Origin: Acidobacteriota bacterium
GTDB taxonomy: Bacteria > Acidobacteriota > DATKUA01 > JAFGBY01
Assembly (NCBI GenBank): GCA_016932915.1
Contig: JAFGBY010000178.1
Location: forward strand, 1-37,579
Length of the DNA: 37,579 nucleotides
Direction of reading: 5' to 3'
Part shown: positions 18,837 through 28,258 of the stretch, in pieces
Layout: each line of letters starts with the position of its first letter
How positions within the stretch are numbered: the stretch's first letter is position 1
Translations under genes and position numbers: made by a program
Notes under the pieces: model-generated
The model's database searches: none
What the model was told of the DNA's origin: nothing
The model's input: the letters and a program-made list of their open reading frames with translations, nothing else

Positions 18837-19745
18837 TTGTTCTGGCAGAAAACGATTAGGCGGGAAGTTACAAGTACAGGAATCGGGCTACATTCGGGGA
18901 AAAAAGTTAGACTTAAATTAAAACCAGCCCTTGCAGATACTGGGGTTGTTTTTAAAAGGATAGATAAGGACGGCGTTGAGATTAAAGTCAATGATCGTTC
19001 ACTTTCTAATACTAACCGGGCGACTTCGATTGCGAAAAATGATATCTTTATAGATACTGTTGAACATCTTATGGCTGCACTGGTCGGTGCAGGTGTCGAT
19101 AATGTCATTATCGAACTCGATTCATCAGAAGTCCCGGCGATGGACGGCTCCGCTTCGCCGTTCCTTTACCTTATACATGAAGCAGGGGTTAGGCGTCTCA
19201 ATAAAAAGCGTAATTTTATGCGGATTTTAAAACCGATCGAGATTCGAGATAACGGAAAATTCATTGCGGTTTACCCGTCAGATACTTATCGTATCACCTA
19301 TGGAATTGAATTTGATCATCCAGCTATAAAGAAGCAGGAAGCCTCATTTGAAATCAATAACAGGATTTTTACTGATGAAATCGCCCCGGCTAGGACATTC
19401 GGTTTCCTGAAAGAGGTTGAACTTCTTCGGAGAAATAATCTTGCTAGAGGCGGATCCCTGGAAAATGCGATTATTCTCGATGATCACAAGGTTATTAACA
19501 ACCCGCTTCGTTATGATGACGAATTTGTCCGCCATAAAATTCTTGATGCTGTTGGCGACTTTGCCTTCCTGCCGTACAGGGTTTTAGGGCATATCGTCGC
19601 TTCAAAAGCCGGGCATGCGATGCATATGAAGCTCGTAGATGAATTGCTGACAAATCGGGAATACTGGGAATTGCTTAATGAAACCGCATACGAAAAACTA
19701 ATGCAACATTCAACACAAGAAGAAGCTGCTTTGTCGCTTGCTTAG
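18837..19745 (+). CDS. lpxC: UDP-3-O-acyl-N-acetylglucosamine deacetylase, TTG start
   Basis: 302 aa; TSTGIGLHSGKKVRLKLKPA, VEHLMAALVGAGVDNVIIELDSSEVPAMDGSASPF, ARTFGF, KILDAVGDFAFLP. GGAGG at about 18826 precedes TTG. Confidence 0.94.
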   Translation: MFWQKTIRREVTSTGIGLHSGKKVRLKLKPALADTGVVFKRIDKDGVEIKVNDRSLSNTNRATSIAKNDIFIDTVEHLMAALVGAGVDNVIIELDSSEVPAMDGSASPFLYLIHEAGVRRLNKKRNFMRILKPIEIRDNGKFIAVYPSDTYRITYGIEFDHPAIKKQEASFEINNRIFTDEIAPARTFGFLKEVELLRRNNLARGGSLENAIILDDHKVINNPLRYDDEFVRHKILDAVGDFAFLPYRVLGHIVASKAGHAMHMKLVDELLTNREYWELLNETAYEKLMQHSTQEEAALSLA

Positions 19746-20890
19746 TTTCTTCGGATTCCGAATATTTTCCTTACTTTCCCCAGGTATATTGCCTTTGCCG
19801 GGCAAACTTCTGCGCAACAGTAGCATCGGATACAGGTTTTATAACTAAATTTGATCCTTTTCCCTTTTCCATATTGGACCAGCTTTACTGATTTCGGATT
19901 TGTCGGGCATATCTTTTCACAATCACCGCACTTTATACAATTTTTATGATATGGTCTGGGTTTATCGATCAATATATTCCTGAAGAATTTCGCTGCTCCA
20001 CTTGTTGTGAGCTCTCTGACAGGTTTCCTGTCGATTATAAAATTATCGCGCCTGAGTTCATTCGGGTCATCACCGACTATTTCAATATTCGACTTGTTCA
20101 TATTTCCCAAACCGAACCTCTCTCCAATCACATTGGTGGGGACATATTCAGGATTGAGATTGATAAGGTCACAGAAAATTGTATCCAGGGCAACCGGATC
20201 GGTGCTGAAGAGCAGCAGATTCATCCTTGTAGGTGTTCCGGACCTTGGTCCTTCCCGTTCCATCGCGATGATTCCGTCCATAATATATAAACGGGGCTTT
20301 ATAAGCCGCGTAAGATCGACCAGCATCGAGGCGAAATCATTCCTTGCGGCAAGCCGGAGGTGATGTTGCCCTTTCTGCAGGCCGGGCAGGCAACCATACT
20401 GATTTTTTATTGCGCCTGTTATCTTCATCAGTCCATGCGGTTTCATTTTCGAGAGGCTGATGACCGCATCAGATTCGTGTACGCCTGCTGCTATCTGGAA
20501 TCTTTTGAAGGCCTTCCCTTCATCAAATGGCACATCAACAGAGTTTGCGAAATCAGCCTGTTTTATTTTGAGTTTTTCGGCGACAGAAAACAGGCCAGCC
20601 TTTTTTGCCGCTCTCGATGTAAAACCTAATGCAGGAGAATCCCCCCAGGTGACCTTTAATCCGGCTTCGATGCACAGCTCTGCTATGGCCTGAAAAACTA
20701 CAGGATGCGTAGTGATTGCTTTTTCCGGCTCAGCGGGGACAAGAAGGTTAGGTTTTAATAAAACTTTTTCGCCCTTTTGAAAAAGTGTTTTAAATCCCCC
20801 GAGGAGTTCAATACCTCTCTGTACAGCAGATTTGACGATTTTTTCATCAAGTGAATCACATTTTATTACTGCTACTTTGGATTTATTCAT
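19742..20890 (-). CDS. DUF362 domain protein with C-terminal 2x[4Fe-4S] ferredoxin domain
   Basis: Start chosen at MNKSKVAVIKC; DUF362-like KPNLLVPAEPEKAITTHP...LSKMKPHGLMKITGAIKNQYG; CIKCGDCEKICPTNP and CIRCYCCAEVCPAKA. Confidence 0.88.
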   Translation of the reverse strand: MNKSKVAVIKCDSLDEKIVKSAVQRGIELLGGFKTLFQKGEKVLLKPNLLVPAEPEKAITTHPVVFQAIAELCIEAGLKVTWGDSPALGFTSRAAKKAGLFSVAEKLKIKQADFANSVDVPFDEGKAFKRFQIAAGVHESDAVISLSKMKPHGLMKITGAIKNQYGCLPGLQKGQHHLRLAARNDFASMLVDLTRLIKPRLYIMDGIIAMEREGPRSGTPTRMNLLLFSTDPVALDTIFCDLINLNPEYVPTNVIGERFGLGNMNKSNIEIVGDDPNELRRDNFIIDRKPVRELTTSGAAKFFRNILIDKPRPYHKNCIKCGDCEKICPTNPKSVKLVQYGKGKRIKFSYKTCIRCYCCAEVCPAKAIYLGKVRKIFGIRRN

Positions 20891-20903
20891 TATGTTAGTT
20901 TGA

Positions 20904-21482
20904 TTATTTTGGTTCAAGAGGTAAACCTCTCTGTATGTAAATATTATTAAACCTTGCTGCTTCGAGAATTGCATTTAGTAACGATTCCGGCTTATTACTA
21001 CTTACAGAAAGTGTAAGCCCGTCTTTAAGTCTGATGATCAGGTAGTCTTTTGTTCCTGGAATATTATATGATCGTTCTCTTATTCCGACTTTATAAGCGA
21101 AGCCTCCTGGATTTATCCGGTGATGGTTATCGGAGATATCCACCGATTCGATCCGGTCATATTTTATTATTCTCTCAGCCATAATTGAAAGGTTGAGGAT
21201 CAGCTTGTCTCGTCTGACTTCCAGAACCATCTTCATTGTGAAGATTATATAATCGATAAGTAATATCAATCCGGTGAAAAATAATGCCAGTATTACCAGG
21301 AGTGTGTCATCAAGTGGGCGGGTTCCGAATTCCTGCCCCAGGAAAAGCTGCCTGTACACAGCATAGGCAAAAAAGCCGATTATAAAAATTGAGATTATCA
21401 ACATGAGTGCCGATATTGCGGGTTTGTTGAATTTATGGCTTTCATATTCGAAAATATCCGGATTACCGATTTCCTGATTCAT
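20904..21482 (-). CDS. Small membrane protein with two TM segments, PH-like C-terminal domain
   Basis: 192 aa; two hydrophobic segments then VRRDKLILNLSIMAERIIKYDRIESVDISDN...YLIIRLKDGLTLSVSSNKPE. Confidence 0.6.
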   Translation of the reverse strand: MNQEIGNPDIFEYESHKFNKPAISALMLIISIFIIGFFAYAVYRQLFLGQEFGTRPLDDTLLVILALFFTGLILLIDYIIFTMKMVLEVRRDKLILNLSIMAERIIKYDRIESVDISDNHHRINPGGFAYKVGIRERSYNIPGTKDYLIIRLKDGLTLSVSSNKPESLLNAILEAARFNNIYIQRGLPLEPK

Positions 21483-21549
21483 TTCAAATCTCCTGTTAAT
21501 ATTATTGTATTACTGTGAATTGTTAAATTAAAGTGGTTTATTAAATCTT

Positions 21550-21577
21550 TTGGCTTGGCTGGTAAAATTGGTATAAT
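21550..21577 (+). promoter_or_regulatory. Putative promoter (TTGGCT-N16-TATAAT)
   Basis: TTGGCT 21550-21555, TATAAT 21572-21577, upstream of ATG 21606. Confidence 0.45.
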
Positions 21578-21605
21578 GACTATATAAAAAATTGAGGAGT
21601 TTTAC

Positions 21606-22403
21606 ATGAAATATATGGCCAGGCTATTATTCTTGGGATTTTTATTATGTTTGTTTTATGGTTCGATGATACTCGGGGATACTAAGTCAAAAAAACTAAA
21701 TGTAAAAACCGATACTGATTACATAATGGAAGGCGATCAAGCGTATGCAAAACGTTCAGATGCAAAACAGGTAGTAAAAGCAGTAGATGCATATAGGGAT
21801 GCCTGGAAAGCTAATAATAATTCATACGAGGCGATGTGGAAACTTGCGAAAGCGTATTGGTACTGGGGAAATATTACACCAGAGGATGATGATGAGAAAC
21901 GTATGGACTTACATCAAAAAGGTAAGATTTGGGCTCAATCAGCCATGAAAGCCAATCCAAAAGGCGCGGAAGGATTTTTCTGGTATGGTGTTAACCTCGG
22001 CGCCTGGGGTGAAGCAAACGGTGTTACGAAATCTCTTTCAATCCGTGGTGATTTGGAAGAGTTTATGAAAAAGACAGTCGCTATTGATCCGGTCTTAGAG
22101 GGAGGAGGAGCCTATAGAGTTTTAGGTAGGCTAAAATTCCGGCTTCCCGGTCTTTTCGGTGGAGATAATGATGAATCCATTGCTTATCTGAAAAAAGCAA
22201 TCGAAGTTGGACCGACAAATTCTATGAATTATATTTTCCTGGCTGAAACTCTAATGGATGAAGATGATTATAAAGGGGCAAAAGACGCCCTTGAAAAAGT
22301 AATCAATATGCAGCCTGATCCGAGATGGATACCGGAGACCGAACAGGATAAAAAAAGAGCAAAAGAACTATTAAAGGAAGTGATGGAGGAACTCGAGGAC
22401 TAG
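21606..22403 (+). CDS. TPR-containing secreted protein, possibly TRAP-transporter TatT-component-like
   Basis: 265 aa; signal-like N-terminus, AYRDAWKANNNSYEAMWKLAKAYWYWG and SIAYLKKAIEVGPTNSMNYIFLAETLMDEDDYKGAKDALEKV repeats. Confidence 0.7.
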   Translation: MKYMARLLFLGFLLCLFYGSMILGDTKSKKLNVKTDTDYIMEGDQAYAKRSDAKQVVKAVDAYRDAWKANNNSYEAMWKLAKAYWYWGNITPEDDDEKRMDLHQKGKIWAQSAMKANPKGAEGFFWYGVNLGAWGEANGVTKSLSIRGDLEEFMKKTVAIDPVLEGGGAYRVLGRLKFRLPGLFGGDNDESIAYLKKAIEVGPTNSMNYIFLAETLMDEDDYKGAKDALEKVINMQPDPRWIPETEQDKKRAKELLKEVMEELED

Positions 22404-22412
22404 TTCTTCCAG

Positions 22413-23078
22413 ATGAAAGATATCCGCGCAGTTATATTCGATTTTGACGGTACGATCGCGGATGGTTCTACTGCGATTCATGAATGTTTTACAAGAGCTT
22501 TTACGGAGTCAGGTTTAAAGCCCCCTTCTTTTGAAGAGACTACTGCTCTTATCGGTCATACTCTCCATGACATGATCCAGAGTATGGCTGGGGATATTTC
22601 AGAGGAAACTAGGAATAAAGTGTTGGCATTATACCGTGCACATGCCCATGTTATATTGCCTGAGAAAACAGAGTTGAAAGCTGGAGTAAGAAATTTGCTG
22701 GAGTTCCTACGAGCAAATGATATCAAGATAGCAATCGCCACTACAAAGAAAACAGGTTCTACTGAGAAGACCCTTGAGAAAATGGGAATATTGAATCTGT
22801 TTTCTTATGTAGCAGGTGTCGACCAGGTAAATAATCCCAAGCCACATCCTGAACAATTGAATCTGGTTATGAGTAAATTGGATAGCGATTCCGAAAACAC
22901 TCTAATGGTGGGGGATACTGAATTGGATATAATAGCGGCTAAAAAAGCGGGAACCAAATCAGTTGCAGTACTTGATGGATTTGGTAATAGGGAAATCCTT
23001 CTCGCTTCCGGCTCCGACTATGTAATAGATAAAGTCGGTGATTTAATCGATCTTTTTCGATCGGAATTCGATTTTTAA
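22413..23078 (+). CDS. HAD-superfamily hydrolase, phosphoglycolate phosphatase-like
   Basis: 221 aa; IFDFDGTIADGSTA, ATTKKTGST, NPKPHPEQL, MVGDTELDIIAAKKAGTKSVAV. Confidence 0.9.
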   Translation: MKDIRAVIFDFDGTIADGSTAIHECFTRAFTESGLKPPSFEETTALIGHTLHDMIQSMAGDISEETRNKVLALYRAHAHVILPEKTELKAGVRNLLEFLRANDIKIAIATTKKTGSTEKTLEKMGILNLFSYVAGVDQVNNPKPHPEQLNLVMSKLDSDSENTLMVGDTELDIIAAKKAGTKSVAVLDGFGNREILLASGSDYVIDKVGDLIDLFRSEFDF

Positions 23079-23386
23079 TCCTCGTCGGATTTTTTCTTCG
23101 GCAGGCGCACCCGGCCTACGTCGATGTACTCGACATCTTCAATATCTTTCATATTATCAATAGCTTGCGGCCGTTCTTGATTCCACTTCATTTTAATACC
23201 GTTGGTTATTTCGTTCAGAGGTATTTTGGTTAGTTCTTCAATATCATCGAGATTGATAAAAAGATATGACGAGCCTTCAATTTTAAGTCCCTCGATGTCC
23301 ATTCGAATCCATCCATTCCTGCTGTCTGCTCCGAAATGAGGCAGGAATTCCATACGTTCCTTATCGATATCGATACCTTTTTTCAT
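23075..23386 (-). CDS. Hypothetical protein, 103 aa
   Basis: Intact ORF with acidic C-terminus; no recognised domain; 4-nt convergent overlap with the upstream HAD gene. Confidence 0.55.
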   Translation of the reverse strand: MKKGIDIDKERMEFLPHFGADSRNGWIRMDIEGLKIEGSSYLFINLDDIEELTKIPLNEITNGIKMKWNQERPQAIDNMKDIEDVEYIDVGRVRLPKKKSDED

Positions 23387-23601
23387 AATTACCTCAACTA
23401 TTATCTTTTATTATGAATATAACTCTAAAAAAATCAAGCAGATATGGTCTTATCTTGAATAGAACGTTTCCCAGAAGTTTTTATCATGAATAACACTAAT
23501 TACAATATTTTTCATTCTATCCTTGATAAGTCTTATATAAATTAATAATCATTTGCCTCGATTGGTCATCTGAACATATGAAACCGATCTAATTTGAACT
23601 A

Positions 23602-24453
23602 TTATGGCTTTTCCAGTTGATCGAAACGTTTCCAGAACCAGATTGCAGCAATTGTATAAACGACAGCTATGCTAAGGCCAAATTCCCCGGTAAAAAAATC
23701 GCTGTTTCCATTTTTTTGTGTAAATGCGTTAAATATTCCCTGTATTGCCATGTTGTGAGATGCGTGGAATACAGCTGCAGTCCATAAACTGCCAGATTTT
23801 ACTCTTATCCAGAACATAATTACTGAAGCGCTGATTATCATTATGCCGAAAAAAACAGTCGATTTTAGTCTCGAACCACTATAATAATCCAGAAAAATGA
23901 GGCCGGGAAGGTGAAATGAAAACCACACAATTCCACTTATAATCGCAGCTTTTTTCATCGAGAAAATTTTAATAAGCTGAGGGATTAAAAAACCACGCCA
24001 TCCAATTTCTTCTCCCAGGGCAAATATCATACGTAAGATTAAACCCCAGGTTAACATAACCGGAAGAGCAATGGCGAAAGGAGGATTCTTAATTCCTATT
24101 GTTCCGCATGTTGAGGTCCCAAATTGGTATTGCTCGACCATTTGAAATTTAGCCAGACCTGTTATCCAGATTATAGAGTAGGCAATCAAGGTGGCAAACA
24201 GAGGGAAAAAATAGCTGAGGGCTATATATTTGATTTTACCTAGCTTCCAACCAAGACCTCTTAGGTTCCGTTGAAATATAAGGCATGTGACAATAGCTGC
24301 TATCCCAGGTGACCACATTATTAATAGAGCCATCCCCATGTTACTGCTTGCTTCGCCGGTTTTTACTAAATAAATAGTAACTGCAATTAAAATTGAAAAG
24401 GTAATAATCAAAAAGACAGCAATTCTTGTTGTAGGTGAATTTTCCTTATTCAT
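23602..24453 (-). CDS. CPBP-family intramembrane protease (CAAX protease-like)
   Basis: Start chosen at MNKENSPTTRIAVFL; motifs GEEIGWRGFLIPQL, VWFSFHLPGL, AAVFHASHNM. Confidence 0.88.
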   Translation of the reverse strand: MNKENSPTTRIAVFLIITFSILIAVTIYLVKTGEASSNMGMALLIMWSPGIAAIVTCLIFQRNLRGLGWKLGKIKYIALSYFFPLFATLIAYSIIWITGLAKFQMVEQYQFGTSTCGTIGIKNPPFAIALPVMLTWGLILRMIFALGEEIGWRGFLIPQLIKIFSMKKAAIISGIVWFSFHLPGLIFLDYYSGSRLKSTVFFGIMIISASVIMFWIRVKSGSLWTAAVFHASHNMAIQGIFNAFTQKNGNSDFFTGEFGLSIAVVYTIAAIWFWKRFDQLEKP

Positions 24454-24727
24454 AATAGTGCTCCAATCATTAATGATCATAAAACTTCGATTAGTTTCAA
24501 GAATAAACGATTTTAGATTTATTAAGTTTCTTATCTAATAATTTTAGACCGACTATTCAAAATTTTGGTATGTTGGAATATGAGAAAATCTAAATAAATT
24601 TAAAGCTTCTTGTAAGTGGAAACCATTACAGGTGGTTTCTTATACGGTTCCTTAGAAAATCATTTTCAATTGATTTTCATTTCAATTATAATCATTCTGT
24701 ATAAAAGTGAATCAGGAGGGTACTCTA

Positions 24728-25792
24728 ATGAACCATAAACGTTTATTTATCCCAGGGCCGGTGGAAACGCGCCCAGAGAATTTGTTAGCATTAGCTACCC
24801 CACAGGTGGGACATAGATCTAAAGAATTCCAGGAACTATATGCAGATGTTAACAAGAAGCTTATGAAATTCTTACATACCGAGCAGTATGTCTTTTTATC
24901 AACTTCTTCTTCCAGTGGTGTAATGGAAGGCGGAATGAGAAACCTTGTCAATAAAAAGGTTTTAGCGACTACATGCGGTGCGTTCTCGGAACGCTGGTAC
25001 AAAATGGGGCTTGAGAACGGCAAGGAAGCTGATCAGCTGGCAGTCGAGTGGGGGAAAGCTGTTAAACCGGAAATGATCGACGAGAAACTTAAAACCGGTG
25101 AATATGATTCCGTCGCCGTTGTTTTCAACGAGACTTCAACTGGTGTTATGAACCCGGTTAAAGAGATTGCCGAAGTCGTTAAGAAATACCCTGATGTACT
25201 TCTTATGGTTGATGCTGTCAGCGCTATGGCAGGTGTCGATATAGATTTTGACGGTTGGGGACTTGATCTCTGCCTCGCAGGTTTGCAGAAATGTTTTGGC
25301 CTACCGGCTGGCCTGGCTGTTTTCGCAGTCAGCGAAAAAGCTCTCAAGAGAGCCGAGCAGGTCGAAAACCGCGGTTTTTATTTTGATTTCCTTTCATTCA
25401 AGAAATATCATGATAAAAACATGACCGCCTCAACCCCCGCAATTCCTCATATTTTTGCACTTAATGCCCAAATGACAGATATCCTGGCTGAAGGCAGTGC
25501 AAGATTTGACAGGCACGCAAGGATGGCGAAACTGGTTCAAGATTGGGCGAATAAACATTTTGAAGTATTTGCTGAAGAAGGTTACGCATCCAATACCGTT
25601 ACATGCATCAAGAACACCAGAAACATCAGTGTTGCGGACCTGAATGGCGAGCTAGCAAAACATCAGTGCACGATTTCTAACGGTTACGGCGACCTGAAAG
25701 AAAAAACCTTCAGGATTGCCCACATGGCGGACACACAGGAATGGGAAATCCGTGGCTTGTTGAGCTTAATAGATTCAATCCTCGGTCATTAA
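24728..25792 (+). CDS. Class V aminotransferase (serine-glyoxylate/phosphoserine-type)
   Basis: Start at MNHKRLFIPGPVETRPE with AGGAGGG upstream; HRSKEFQELY, VDAVSAMAGVDIDFDGWGLDLCLAGLQKCFGLPAGLA (PLP lysine). Confidence 0.9.
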   Translation: MNHKRLFIPGPVETRPENLLALATPQVGHRSKEFQELYADVNKKLMKFLHTEQYVFLSTSSSSGVMEGGMRNLVNKKVLATTCGAFSERWYKMGLENGKEADQLAVEWGKAVKPEMIDEKLKTGEYDSVAVVFNETSTGVMNPVKEIAEVVKKYPDVLLMVDAVSAMAGVDIDFDGWGLDLCLAGLQKCFGLPAGLAVFAVSEKALKRAEQVENRGFYFDFLSFKKYHDKNMTASTPAIPHIFALNAQMTDILAEGSARFDRHARMAKLVQDWANKHFEVFAEEGYASNTVTCIKNTRNISVADLNGELAKHQCTISNGYGDLKEKTFRIAHMADTQEWEIRGLLSLIDSILGH

Positions 25793-25819
25793 TCCGGGAC
25801 AGTTGGTTGGAGGTTTATA

Positions 25820-26725
25820 ATGAAAGTAATGGTATGTGACCCCCTGGCCAATGACGCCATTGACATATTAAAAGGCGCCGGTCTTGAGGTTGAAATAATG
25901 CAGGGTCAGACCCCCGAAGGTCTGGCTGAGACCATCAAAGGTTTCCATGCGGTAATAGTCCGTAGCGCGACTAAGGTACGCAAGGTTGCCATCGATGCAG
26001 CTGATGTACTTAAAGTTATTGCACGTGGTGGGATAGGGCTAGATAACATCGATGTCGATTACGCCAAGGAAAAAGGTATTCAGGTTCTCAATACACCGGC
26101 AGCGTCGACCCGTTCAGTAGCCGAGTTGGCTATTGCTCATATGTTCGCGATGGCTAGATTTATCGCGCAGGCTGATATCAGTATGAAAGACGAACAGTGG
26201 GAAAAGAAAGCATTCAAGGGTATTGAACTCCAGGGCAAAACTCTCGGTTTGATTGGTTATGGAAGGATAGGGCAGGAGACAGGACGTATTGCCGATGCCC
26301 TTGGTATGACCGTAATCGGCTGGGATAAATACATCAAAGAAAGCCCGGCACCCTATATTAAGAAAGTAGATTTTGACGAACTTCTAAAGAAGTCCGATTT
26401 TATATCTCTGCATATTCCGTTTATCAAAGCGGATGGCCCGACTTTAGGTAAGGCTGAATTTGATAAGATGAAAGATGGCGTTTACCTTGTAAACTGTGCC
26501 CGCGGCGGAACAGTGGATGAGAAAGCCCTGCTCGATGCCCTCAATAGCGGTAAGGTTGCAAAAGCTGCTGTTGATGTGTTTGAAGCCGAGCCAACAGCAA
26601 ATTGGGATCTCGTGAAGCATCCGAAGGTAAATTGCACTCCTCATGTGGGAGCATCTACGGTTGAAGGACAGCAGAGAGTCGGTATTGAAATAGCGGAAAA
26701 GGTAATCGAAGCGTTGAAAAGCTGA
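25820..26725 (+). CDS. serA: D-3-phosphoglycerate dehydrogenase, short form without C-terminal ACT domain
   Basis: 301 aa; VIARGGIGLDNIDVDYAKEKGIQVLNTPAASTRSVAELA, GKTLGLIGYGRIGQETGRIADALGM, NCARGGTVDEKALLDAL, TPHVGASTVEGQQRVG. Confidence 0.9.
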   Translation: MKVMVCDPLANDAIDILKGAGLEVEIMQGQTPEGLAETIKGFHAVIVRSATKVRKVAIDAADVLKVIARGGIGLDNIDVDYAKEKGIQVLNTPAASTRSVAELAIAHMFAMARFIAQADISMKDEQWEKKAFKGIELQGKTLGLIGYGRIGQETGRIADALGMTVIGWDKYIKESPAPYIKKVDFDELLKKSDFISLHIPFIKADGPTLGKAEFDKMKDGVYLVNCARGGTVDEKALLDALNSGKVAKAAVDVFEAEPTANWDLVKHPKVNCTPHVGASTVEGQQRVGIEIAEKVIEALKS

Positions 26726-26757
26726 GGCACCTGTAAAATCACCAAAGGAGTTGAATT

Positions 26758-28104
26758 ATGGCAAAAGTATTTCCGTTTCGCGCGTACAGATACAACAAGA
26801 AAAAAGTTAAACTGGAAAATGTAATCACTCAACCTTATGACAAGATCAACACTGATCTGCAGGGGGAGTATTATAAAAAGGATTCTCATAATGTAGTTCG
26901 TATGCTTCTGGGCAAAGAACTCAAAGGTGATAACGATCTGTGCAATAAATATACGAGAGCGCATTGTTATTTCTGGCACTGGGTTGAGAATGATGTAATG
27001 GTAAGGGATGGAAAACCTGCTTTTTACGCATATCACCAGGAATACAAAGTAGAAGGTAAAAAAGTTGTCCGTAAAGGTTTCATCGGCCTCGCTGAAGTTG
27101 AACCTTTCGGTGGTACGGTTAAGGCCCATGAGAAGACACTGGATGCTCCGAAAGCCGACAGGTTGAATCTCATGAAAGCCACGCATACAACACAGGGACA
27201 GATTTTTATGCTTTATTCCGACCCAAAACTGACCGTGAATAAAGTTCTTGAAGAGCAGATTGCAGGCAAAAAACCGGACATGCAGCTGAAAGATGATTAT
27301 GATGAAACTCATAAACTCTGGATTGTGGATGATCCGGCAGCAATCAAAAAAATCCAGAAAGCTATGAATGACCAGAAACTCTTCATCGCAGATGGCCATC
27401 ACAGGTATGAGACTGGAGTGAATTATTACAATTTCATGAAAGAAAATGGCGTAGAAAAAATCGGTAACGAGAATATTCAAAATCTCATGATGACTTTTGT
27501 CAATATCGATGAGCCCGGGCTTACAGTCCTGGCTACACACCGCCTGGTTCATTCATTGAAGGATTTCAATAAAGATTCATTTCTGAAGAAGATGGAGAAG
27601 TACTTCCGCATTGAAGAGATTTCATTCAAGGGCGGCGAGGATAAAGCGAGAAAAGAACTGTTTGAGAAAATGGATAACAAGGCTGAGACTGAACACGTCT
27701 TCGGCGTGTATTTCAAGGGTGATAAACAGTTCTACCTCCTGGAACTTGTTGATGACAACGTTATGCTGAAAGTTATCAAAGGCAAACAGTCCGATGTCTT
27801 CAAGAAGCTGGATGTCAGCATCCTGCATAACCTGATTCTTGAGAATCATCTCGGAATCGGTGATAAGCAGCTCAAGGAGCAGACGAATGTTAAATACGTC
27901 CGTTACCGTGATGATGCTATTGACAGGGTGAAAAAGGAAAACTTCCAGATTGCGTTCCTGTTGAATCCGACTTTGGTTAAAGAAGTTAAAGATGTTGCGG
28001 AGAACAATGAGAGAATGCCGCAGAAGTCTACCGATTTCTATCCAAAACTTCTTTCCGGGCTTACGATCAACCGTTACAACCTGGATAAAGACAGGGATTT
28101 ATAG
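26758..28104 (+). CDS. DUF1015 family protein
   Basis: 448 aa; FPFRAYRYNKKKVKLENVITQPYDKI, GLAEVEPFGGTVKAHEKTLDAPKADRLNLMKATHTTQGQIFMLYSDP, LFIADGHHRYETGVNY. Confidence 0.88.
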   Translation: MAKVFPFRAYRYNKKKVKLENVITQPYDKINTDLQGEYYKKDSHNVVRMLLGKELKGDNDLCNKYTRAHCYFWHWVENDVMVRDGKPAFYAYHQEYKVEGKKVVRKGFIGLAEVEPFGGTVKAHEKTLDAPKADRLNLMKATHTTQGQIFMLYSDPKLTVNKVLEEQIAGKKPDMQLKDDYDETHKLWIVDDPAAIKKIQKAMNDQKLFIADGHHRYETGVNYYNFMKENGVEKIGNENIQNLMMTFVNIDEPGLTVLATHRLVHSLKDFNKDSFLKKMEKYFRIEEISFKGGEDKARKELFEKMDNKAETEHVFGVYFKGDKQFYLLELVDDNVMLKVIKGKQSDVFKKLDVSILHNLILENHLGIGDKQLKEQTNVKYVRYRDDAIDRVKKENFQIAFLLNPTLVKEVKDVAENNERMPQKSTDFYPKLLSGLTINRYNLDKDRDL

Positions 28105-28128
28105 AATCCTGTTTTTATAGATTTCTTT

Positions 28129-28158
28129 CCTCGTGGGTTTTTCCCACGAGGATTTTTT
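28129..28158 (+). terminator. Rho-independent terminator after the serine-type cluster
   Basis: CCTCGTGGG-TTTTT-CCCACGAGG followed by ATTTTTTAT. Confidence 0.88.
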
Positions 28159-28258
28159 ATATTATCTTATGTATACTTCCTAAGATTAATACCTCTGGTT
28201 TTAGAAATTGATATATGCTATTCTACGTTCAACTTATTATTCCAAAGGAGTGATACTA

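Noticed and set aside
20891-20974. N-terminal extension of the DUF362 ORF
   Set aside because: Would overlap the upstream membrane-protein gene; MNKSKVAVIKC at 20890 is the natural family N-terminus.
26641-27552. 303 aa minus-strand ORF
   Set aside because: Antisense to the DUF1015 gene and serA 3' end; sequence rich in F/I/H typical of reverse-frame readthrough of a K/E/D-rich protein.
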